Shown: positions 32,857 to 37,912 of the stretch, one piece after another | Layout of the letters: each line of letters starts with the position of its first letter | Position numbering within the stretch: the stretch's first letter is position 1 | Origin: Proteiniphilum sp. UBA5384 | GTDB lineage: Bacteria > Bacteroidota > Bacteroidia > Bacteroidales > Dysgonomonadaceae | Assembly (NCBI RefSeq): GCF_002410825.1 | Contig: NZ_DHOS01000066.1 | Location: 1-37,912, forward strand | Length of the DNA stretch: 37,912 bases | Reading direction: 5' to 3' | Made by a program: the position numbers and the translations under genes | The notes under the pieces: model-generated | What the model saw: only the letters and a program-made list of their open reading frames with translations | Told to the model about the DNA's origin: nothing | Database searches by the model: none

Positions 32857-33852
32857 ATGAAAGAAATACTCTATAAACTATTCGATTATCAATACCTCTC
32901 GCGTGATGAGGCAAAGGAGGTGCTGTTTTCTATAGTAAAAGGTGATGTCCCCGACACGCAGATCGCGGCGCTGATCACTTCTTTCCTGATGCGGAATATC
33001 TCGGTGGATGAAATTCTGGGGTTCCGTGATGCGCTGCTCGATATGCGGGTGGGCGTAGATCTATCTGATTATGATGCGCTTGATATCGTCGGTACCGGTG
33101 GGGATGGTAAGAATACATTCAATATCTCTACCGCGGCTTGTTTTGTGGTCGCCGGCGCGGGTTACAATGTAGTGAAGCATGGTAATTATGGTGCGACCGC
33201 TATCAGTGGAGCCAGTAATGTGATAGAACAACAGGGAGTTCAATTCTCCACAGATAGTGACAAGCTACGGAAAAGCCTTGACCACAGTGGAATTGCTTAC
33301 CTGCATGCCCCGCTGTTCAGTCCGGCGCTGAAAGCGGTCGCCCCGGTGCGTAAGAGCCTGGGGGTGCGTACTTTCTTCAATGTATTGGGACCGTTGGTCA
33401 ACCCCGTACAGCCGGAATTCCAGATGTTGGGGGTCTATAACCTGGCCATGTCCCGGTTATACGGTTATATCTATCAGGAGGAGAAGAAGAAATTCTGTAT
33501 CGTGCACAGTATGGACGGTTATGACGAGATCTCCCTGACCGGGCAGTTCAAGGTGGTGAACAATCAGGGTGAACAGCTATACATCCCCGAAGAACTCGGT
33601 TTTCAGCGGCTTGCCCAGAAGGAACTCTATGGAGGTAATACGTTGGAAGAGGCATCGACTATCTTTAGGAATGTACTGCACGCCCGTGGTACCGAGGCAC
33701 AGATGAACGCGGTATTGGTCAACGCTGCCTTTGGAATCCAGACGATTGAACAGGATAAGTCGATTCACGATTGCCTTGAGATTGCCAAAGATTCACTATA
33801 CGGGAAAAAGGCGCTGCTCGCGTTGAAGAAGTTTGTGGAAATTAATAATTGA
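32857..33852 (+). CDS. trpD: Anthranilate phosphoribosyltransferase
   Basis: A 331-residue enzyme of the TrpD family. An N-terminal helical part contains YQYLSRDEAKEVL. The PRPP-binding motif is DIVGTGGDGKNTFNISTAA, followed by VVKHGNYGATAISGASNVIE, FSPALKAVAPVRKSLGVRTFFNVLGPLVNP and a late HSMDGYDEISLTG. It attaches phosphoribose to anthranilate. trpG and trpD are separate here, unlike the fused form of enteric bacteria. The spacer before trpC holds a short repeat array. Confidence 0.96.
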   Translation: MKEILYKLFDYQYLSRDEAKEVLFSIVKGDVPDTQIAALITSFLMRNISVDEILGFRDALLDMRVGVDLSDYDALDIVGTGGDGKNTFNISTAACFVVAGAGYNVVKHGNYGATAISGASNVIEQQGVQFSTDSDKLRKSLDHSGIAYLHAPLFSPALKAVAPVRKSLGVRTFFNVLGPLVNPVQPEFQMLGVYNLAMSRLYGYIYQEEKKKFCIVHSMDGYDEISLTGQFKVVNNQGEQLYIPEELGFQRLAQKELYGGNTLEEASTIFRNVLHARGTEAQMNAVLVNAAFGIQTIEQDKSIHDCLEIAKDSLYGKKALLALKKFVEINN

Positions 33853-33894
33853 TTCGATGATTTGTCGATTTAACGATTTGATTTTTATATTCAC

Positions 33895-33944
33895 ATCATC
33901 ACATCAGTAAATCATCACATCAGTCAGTAAATCATCACATCAAC
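33895..33944 (+). repeat. Short tandem repeats in the trpD-trpC spacer
   Basis: ATCATCACATCAGTAA (33895-33910), ATCATCACATCAGTCAGTAA (33911-33930) and ATCATCACATCAAC (33931-33944) are near-identical tandem units ending five bases before the trpC ATG. The same words appear singly near 24605-24630 (CATCACAGCATCACATCAG). They are too short and too regular for CRISPR. Confidence 0.8.
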
Positions 33945-33948
33945 AATT

Positions 33949-34746
33949 ATGAAAGATATATTAAGCGAGATTATCGCACATAAAAGAAAAGAGGTGGCGC
34001 AGCAGAAAGAGCGGTTGTCTTTTTCAGAGTTGGGAAAGCGTTTATCCTCAACAAAGGAAAATATTCCCTTTTACTCGATGAAAGCGGCTTTGGAAAGTTC
34101 ACAATCGGGTATTATTGCCGAGTTTAAACGGCGTTCGCCCAGTAAAGGGTGGCTATTTCAAACAGCAGATGTAAGTGAAGTGACAACGGAGTATGCGTCG
34201 GCAGGAGCTTCAGTATTATCGGTATTGACGGATGAGGAATATTTTGGCGGAACCATGGCCGACTTGCGGCAGGCGACTACCGGAGTGAAGATACCGGTGA
34301 TGCGGAAAGAGTTTATCGTGGATGAATACCAGTTGTTCGAAGCCAAACTCGCCGGAGCGAGCGCGGTGCTGCTGATTGCAGCGGCCATTACACCGGAGGA
34401 ATGTAAACGATTTACGGAACAAGCGAACCAACTGGAATTAGAAGTGCTTTTGGAACTGCATGATGAAGGGGAGGTCGATTATATCGGTCCAGGCAATAGC
34501 CTTGTCGGAATTAACAACCGCAACTTGGGCAGTTTTGTGACCGACCTGCAGAAATCGTTCCGGATGGCCGAGCTTCTACCTAAGGAGGCGGTATGGATAT
34601 CGGAAAGCGGCATATCCGATCCCGGAATCGTGAAAGAGCTGCGGCAAGCCGGTTACCGGGGATTCCTGATCGGGGAACATTTTATGAAAAGTGGCCATCC
34701 CGGACAATGCCTGCAGGAATTCATTGATTCAGTTGTTGCTCAGTAG
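33949..34746 (+). CDS. trpC: Indole-3-glycerol phosphate synthase
   Basis: A 265-residue TIM-barrel enzyme. The N-terminal helix LSEIIAHKRKEVAQQK is typical. The catalytic-lysine strand is IIAEFKRRSPSKGWL; VLTDEEYFGG, MRKEFIVDEYQLFEAKLAGASAVLLIAA, LVGINNRNLGSF and ISESGISDPGIVKEL complete the pattern. It closes the pyrrole ring of the indole from CdRP. It is not fused with TrpF, which is a separate gene 27 bases downstream. The start is immediately after a short repeat array with no clear Shine-Dalgarno sequence. Confidence 0.96.
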   Translation: MKDILSEIIAHKRKEVAQQKERLSFSELGKRLSSTKENIPFYSMKAALESSQSGIIAEFKRRSPSKGWLFQTADVSEVTTEYASAGASVLSVLTDEEYFGGTMADLRQATTGVKIPVMRKEFIVDEYQLFEAKLAGASAVLLIAAAITPEECKRFTEQANQLELEVLLELHDEGEVDYIGPGNSLVGINNRNLGSFVTDLQKSFRMAELLPKEAVWISESGISDPGIVKELRQAGYRGFLIGEHFMKSGHPGQCLQEFIDSVVAQ

Positions 34747-34773
34747 TTATTCATTTTCCATTAATAAAGTATT

Positions 34774-35385
34774 ATGATCATCAAAGTGTGCGGCATGCGT
34801 GAAGCGTCCAACATCCTTGAAGTGGAGCATTTAGGAACGGATTGGATGGGATTTATCTTCTATCCCAAGTCGCCGCGTTATGTGGGGGAGACATTGCCCT
34901 ATATCCCCGAAAACGTGAAGAGGGTGGGGGTGTTTGTCAATGAAGATCATGAACGGGTACTTGCATTGGCCGAAAAAAATAGGCTGGATATCCTTCAATT
35001 GCACGGCGATGAATCCCCTGAGATTTGTCAAAAGTTGAGAGAAAAAGGTTTCCTTATGGTCAAGGCGTTCGGAATTGCCACCGATAAGCCATTTCCTTCG
35101 GAACTCATCGGGCAGTATGAAGGGTGTTGCGATTACTTCCTTTTCGATACGAAGACCGATCTTTATGGAGGATCGGGAAAGAAATTCGGTTGGGCGTTAT
35201 TGGAAGAATACCGGGGTGAGACCCCCTTTCTCCTGAGTGGAGGGATCTCTCCAAAAGATGTGGAGGCAGTAAAAGGGTTTTCCCATCCAAGATGCGTCGG
35301 CATCGACCTGAACAGTGGTTTTGAGATTGAACCGACCGTCAAGGACGTGCAGTTATTGCAGGAATTTATAGGTGCATTCCGTTAG
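34774..35385 (+). CDS. trpF: Phosphoribosylanthranilate isomerase
   Basis: A 203-residue TIM-barrel isomerase. IKVCGMREASNI at the start contains the catalytic Cys (residue 5). GFIFYPKSPRYVGE, VGVFVNED, LDILQLHGDESPE, FDTKTDLYGGSGKKFGW with the catalytic Asp, and LLSGGISPKDVEAV and GIDLNSGFE as phosphate-binding loops complete the family pattern. It converts N-(5-phosphoribosyl)anthranilate to CdRP. A 60-base spacer separates it from trpA. Confidence 0.95.
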   Translation: MIIKVCGMREASNILEVEHLGTDWMGFIFYPKSPRYVGETLPYIPENVKRVGVFVNEDHERVLALAEKNRLDILQLHGDESPEICQKLREKGFLMVKAFGIATDKPFPSELIGQYEGCCDYFLFDTKTDLYGGSGKKFGWALLEEYRGETPFLLSGGISPKDVEAVKGFSHPRCVGIDLNSGFEIEPTVKDVQLLQEFIGAFR

Positions 35386-35445
35386 TATTTTGTATTCCCG
35401 AGAAGTATATAAAAGAGATAAATGAAAGAAAAAATCAGATAGATA

Positions 35446-36216
35446 ATGAATAGAATAGATCGATTGTTTGAGGAAAAAAAGGACGGTATCCTGTCGGTGT
35501 ACTTTACTGCCGGATACCCCCAACTTGACGACACCGTACCGGTGATCAAAGCACTGGAAAGGAAAGGTGTAAGCCTGATAGAAATTGGTGTGCCGTTCAG
35601 CGACCCGATGGCGGACGGACCGGTGATTCAGGCATCCGGCACGAGAGCGTTGCACAACGGCATGAGCGTGAAGCACCTTTTCGGGCAACTGGCAGGCATT
35701 CGTGAAGAGGTTTCCATCCCGCTTGTATTGATGGGTTACCTCAATCCTATTATCCAGTTTGGATTTGAAAACTATTGTGCGGAAGCAGCCAAGTGCGGTG
35801 TCGACGGAATGATTATCCCCGACCTGCCGTTCACGGAATATATGGAAAGTTATAAGCCGATAGCTGAAAAGTATGGCATACATATCATTATGCTGATCAC
35901 TCCCGAGACTTCGGAAGAGCGGATACGGCTGATCGATGCACATACTTTGGGATTTATCTATATGGTATCAACCGCTTCGGTGACCGGTGCCAGGAATAGT
36001 TTCGGCGAAGAGAGCCTGGCCTATTTCCGGCGTGTGAACGCGATGCAATTAAAAAATCCCCGCCTGATCGGCTTTGGGATCTCTAATAAAGAGACGTTCG
36101 ATGCCGCTTGTAGGGAAGCTTCGGGAGCAATTATCGGAAGTAAATTTATTTCGCTGTTGGGGAGTGAAGAGACGATCGACAAAGCTGTCGAAAAATTAGT
36201 AGAAACGGTGCGCTAA
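35446..36216 (+). CDS. trpA: Tryptophan synthase alpha chain
   Basis: A 256-residue TIM-barrel subunit. The conserved blocks are LSVYFTAGYPQLDDT, LIEIGVPFSDPMADGPVIQAS with the catalytic Glu and Asp residues, MGYLNPIIQFG, GMIIPDLPFTEY and IYMVSTASVTGAR. It cleaves indole-3-glycerol phosphate to indole for TrpB. It is the last trp gene. No convincing terminator follows; instead a promoter-like sequence leads into the next gene after 52 bases, so some read-through is possible. Confidence 0.96.
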   Translation: MNRIDRLFEEKKDGILSVYFTAGYPQLDDTVPVIKALERKGVSLIEIGVPFSDPMADGPVIQASGTRALHNGMSVKHLFGQLAGIREEVSIPLVLMGYLNPIIQFGFENYCAEAAKCGVDGMIIPDLPFTEYMESYKPIAEKYGIHIIMLITPETSEERIRLIDAHTLGFIYMVSTASVTGARNSFGEESLAYFRRVNAMQLKNPRLIGFGISNKETFDAACREASGAIIGSKFISLLGSEETIDKAVEKLVETVR

Positions 36217-36220
36217 AAGG

Positions 36221-36250
36221 CTTGGTTTAAGAAAATAAAACGTATATTTG
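36221..36250 (+). promoter_or_regulatory. Promoter of the TPR regulator gene
   Basis: CTTG (36221-36224) and TATATTTG (36243-36250), separated by 18 bases, match the Bacteroidota promoter pattern. They place the transcription start about 12 bases before ATG 36269. Confidence 0.5.
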
Positions 36251-36268
36251 TTTTTTATACCACAGTAT

Positions 36269-37912
36269 ATGCGTGTTATAGTTACTTTTATCCTTGCTAT
36301 ATTTGTGGCATGGGTTCTTTTCCTCGCTTGCTCCCGGAAGCACGATAAAGCCGATGCTTACCGCCTGGCGCAGTGGGATGCCCTTTGTGATAGCCTGCCC
36401 GAGGCAATCAAAGATAGCCTGGATACGATGAATCCCCACGGGTTATCGTCCTCCAACCGTGCATGGCATGGCTTGTTAAAGACCATTGCCGATGATAAAA
36501 CCTATATCCCGTTTACATCCGATTCGCTGATCAATAGCGTGGAGCTTTTTTACCGGCATCACGATCGTGAATCGCATAATCATGTTCGTGCATTGATTTA
36601 TCAGGGAGTTGTCCGTGTACGTATGGATGTCACGGACAGCATGGCATACGGACCGTTGAAAAAAGCGCTCGCTATCTTGTATGCACAAAAAGATCCCGAC
36701 CTCTCCTCGCTCTATTTTGCCAGTTCTTATATGGGATATATACATGATGATAGGGGTAGTGGCACCGCTGCGTTACATTATTATCAGGAGGCACTTAAAT
36801 ATGCCGGGATGAATAATAATATATCCCATCTGTTTGATGGTTATCTCAAGCTATTCTGGTTGCAGATGTCCAGTGAAGAGTATGATAGAGCCCGGCTCTA
36901 TTTAGATACGCTGGCCATCTATTCACGTACGCCGGATGATAACTATTATTTATTGAATGCCGAGGCTGTGTATTTTGATGAACAGGGAGAATATGGCAAA
37001 GTGCTACAAAAGGAGAGAGAGCAGCTTTCAATGATGGATCAGTTGAAAAACAAGCCGGCATATTATAGAGTTTATTATTCTTTTTCTGATTGCTTCGATA
37101 ATCTCAACCAATTGGACAGCGCGCTTTATTATGCCCGCAAGGCTATTGAGCATATAGAAAATTCTTCCAACCCGTTGAATTGGCTGTTGTATGGAAAAGC
37201 GGCTGACATTGCGGTAAAGATGGGTGATTACCGGCTCGCGGAGGATTACCGGCGCCAGGCCTTGGAAGCCTATGACCTGTCGGTAAAAGACCGGCTTGAT
37301 ATCCAAATCAATGAACTTGAAAAAAAATACGATCTTGCAGAAGTGGAAAATCGGGCATTGAAAGCTAAAAACCGGTTTCGGATTACATTGGCATTGTTCT
37401 TTTTTGGAGCGCTCTTCATGATTATCTTTATCCTCTATATTGGCAAACAACGAACCATTGCAAAATTACGGCAGGATAAACTGATAGAAGAAATGCGTCG
37501 GGTGGAAGCAGAAATGCAGCAAGCGAATGCGGAAAAGCATCAAGCCGAAGCAGAATATAAACTGTCGTGTGAGCAAACTGAAAACCAACGGCAGATATTG
37601 TTCCGGTACGACTTGTTCCTGAAATTCCATGCCCGGCAACAGCAGGATATATTGGGAATGTCAAACAAGATACGGGCAAAGGATTTAGAGTTGGGTGATG
37701 CTTATGATGACATGCTCAAAGAAGGGCAGCGGCAGTTTAATCTGCTGCTTGAAGAGCTTTTCGCTGATGAAGAGATGAAATTATTATTGGATATAAAAGA
37801 TTCCAAAGTCCATTTTAACGGCAGTGACCGGCTGATACTCTTTATGCTGGTCAACAACGCCAATAACAGCCGGATTGCCGGGTTGCTTAGAACCTGTTTT
37901 GAATTTATAAAT
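36269..37912 (+). CDS. TPR-containing membrane regulator, 3' end missing
   Basis: At least 548 codons, open to the window edge. An N-terminal hydrophobic segment with Cys (VTFILAIFVAWVLFLACS, residues 5-22) suggests a lipoprotein or export signal. TPR-like helical repeats cover about 90-350 (ALHYYQEALKYAGM, YYARKAIEHIENS, YRLAEDYRRQALEAY). A membrane helix follows at about 373-391 (ITLALFFFGALFMIIFILYIG), then a coiled coil (RRVEAEMQQANAEKHQAEAE). The end reads LILFMLVNNANNSRIAGLL, the start of a helix-turn-helix-like region. This matches the Bacteroidota TPR-TM-coiled coil-HTH signalling proteins. The last eight codons lie within the terminal inverted repeat, so the gene may be interrupted there by a repeat element. 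Confidence 0.75.
   Translation, partial: MRVIVTFILAIFVAWVLFLACSRKHDKADAYRLAQWDALCDSLPEAIKDSLDTMNPHGLSSSNRAWHGLLKTIADDKTYIPFTSDSLINSVELFYRHHDRESHNHVRALIYQGVVRVRMDVTDSMAYGPLKKALAILYAQKDPDLSSLYFASSYMGYIHDDRGSGTAALHYYQEALKYAGMNNNISHLFDGYLKLFWLQMSSEEYDRARLYLDTLAIYSRTPDDNYYLLNAEAVYFDEQGEYGKVLQKEREQLSMMDQLKNKPAYYRVYYSFSDCFDNLNQLDSALYYARKAIEHIENSSNPLNWLLYGKAADIAVKMGDYRLAEDYRRQALEAYDLSVKDRLDIQINELEKKYDLAEVENRALKAKNRFRITLALFFFGALFMIIFILYIGKQRTIAKLRQDKLIEEMRRVEAEMQQANAEKHQAEAEYKLSCEQTENQRQILFRYDLFLKFHARQQQDILGMSNKIRAKDLELGDAYDDMLKEGQRQFNLLLEELFADEEMKLLLDIKDSKVHFNGSDRLILFMLVNNANNSRIAGLLRTCFEFIN
37889..37912. repeat. Right copy of 24-bp window-terminal inverted repeat
   Basis: This is the exact reverse complement of bases 1-24. 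It lies inside the open frame of the TPR regulator, at the point where the protein's helix-turn-helix would be expected to continue (encoded tail RTCFEFIN). This fits either insertion of a mobile element into the regulator gene or a contig end at a shared repeat. Confidence 0.85.

Noticed and set aside
33895..33944. CRISPR-like array
   Set aside because: Units of 14-20 bases are directly tandem with no unique spacers and no cas genes nearby.
1..37912. Window as a circular element interrupted by one insertion sequence
   Set aside because: The bases next to the two terminal repeats (TATGCTTA on the left, GGTTGCTT on the right) share no adjacent target-site duplication, and no replication or transfer genes are present.

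Overview
The window looks like a chromosomal contig from a strictly or largely anaerobic Bacteroidota, order Bacteroidales. A Dysgonomonadaceae/Porphyromonadaceae-type genome is my guess and is not proven. The evidence is a SusC/SusD pair with ECF sigma factor and FecR, TAnnTTTG-type -7 promoter boxes instead of sigma70 boxes, a Wza/Wzc export pair with a tyrosine-rich tail, GH43 and GH109-like lipoproteins, and the trp gene order B-E-G-D-C-F-A. No rRNA, tRNA, CRISPR array or complete insertion sequence was seen.

Layout. (1) 26-3707: four tightly packed genes for an amino-sugar precursor and its transfer to a lipid carrier: NeuD/PglD-like acetyltransferase, LegC/PglE-like aminotransferase, 4,6-dehydratase and PglC-type phosphoglycosyl transferase. 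(2) 3803-7020: an AT-richer accessory island with a WbuC-like cupin, decayed DNA, an XRE / ImmA-IrrE / PIN three-gene module with a palindromic operator candidate, and an internally deleted copy of the dehydratase-transferase junction from region 1. (3) 7165-10330: Wza-like export lipoprotein and Wzc-like tyrosine autokinase. (4) 10430-11073: ribosomal proteins L35 and L20. (5) 11237-16143: GH43 lipoprotein, flavin-binding protein with a short repeat tail, UDP-glucose dehydrogenase, UDP-glucuronate 4-epimerase and a TrmH-family rRNA methyltransferase. (6) 16140-27405, minus strand: S9 peptidase, ECF sigma factor, FecR anti-sigma factor, SusC with STN domain, SusD and a GH109-like lipoprotein, forming a sigma/anti-sigma-controlled glycan uptake locus. 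(7) 27592-29135: secreted thioredoxin and metallophosphoesterase. (8) 29159-36216: promoter, Trp-codon leader peptide, terminator-like hairpin and a complete trpBEGDCFA operon. (9) 36269-end: a TPR/transmembrane regulator cut by the window edge.

How the parts fit. Regions 1 and 3, with the UDP-GlcA/UDP-GalA genes of region 5, supply precursors, the initiating sugar-phosphate transfer and export for a surface polysaccharide. The polymerising glycosyltransferases are not in the window and may lie to the left. Region 6 is a separate catabolic locus. Region 8 is primary metabolism, apparently with ribosome-mediated attenuation.

The main points for a second look are the trp leader/attenuator (29159-29342), the XRE-ImmA-PIN module with its operator, the in-frame collapsed copy of the dehydratase-transferase junction at 6836-7020, and a perfect 24-bp inverted repeat that forms both ends of the window (1-24 and 37889-37912).
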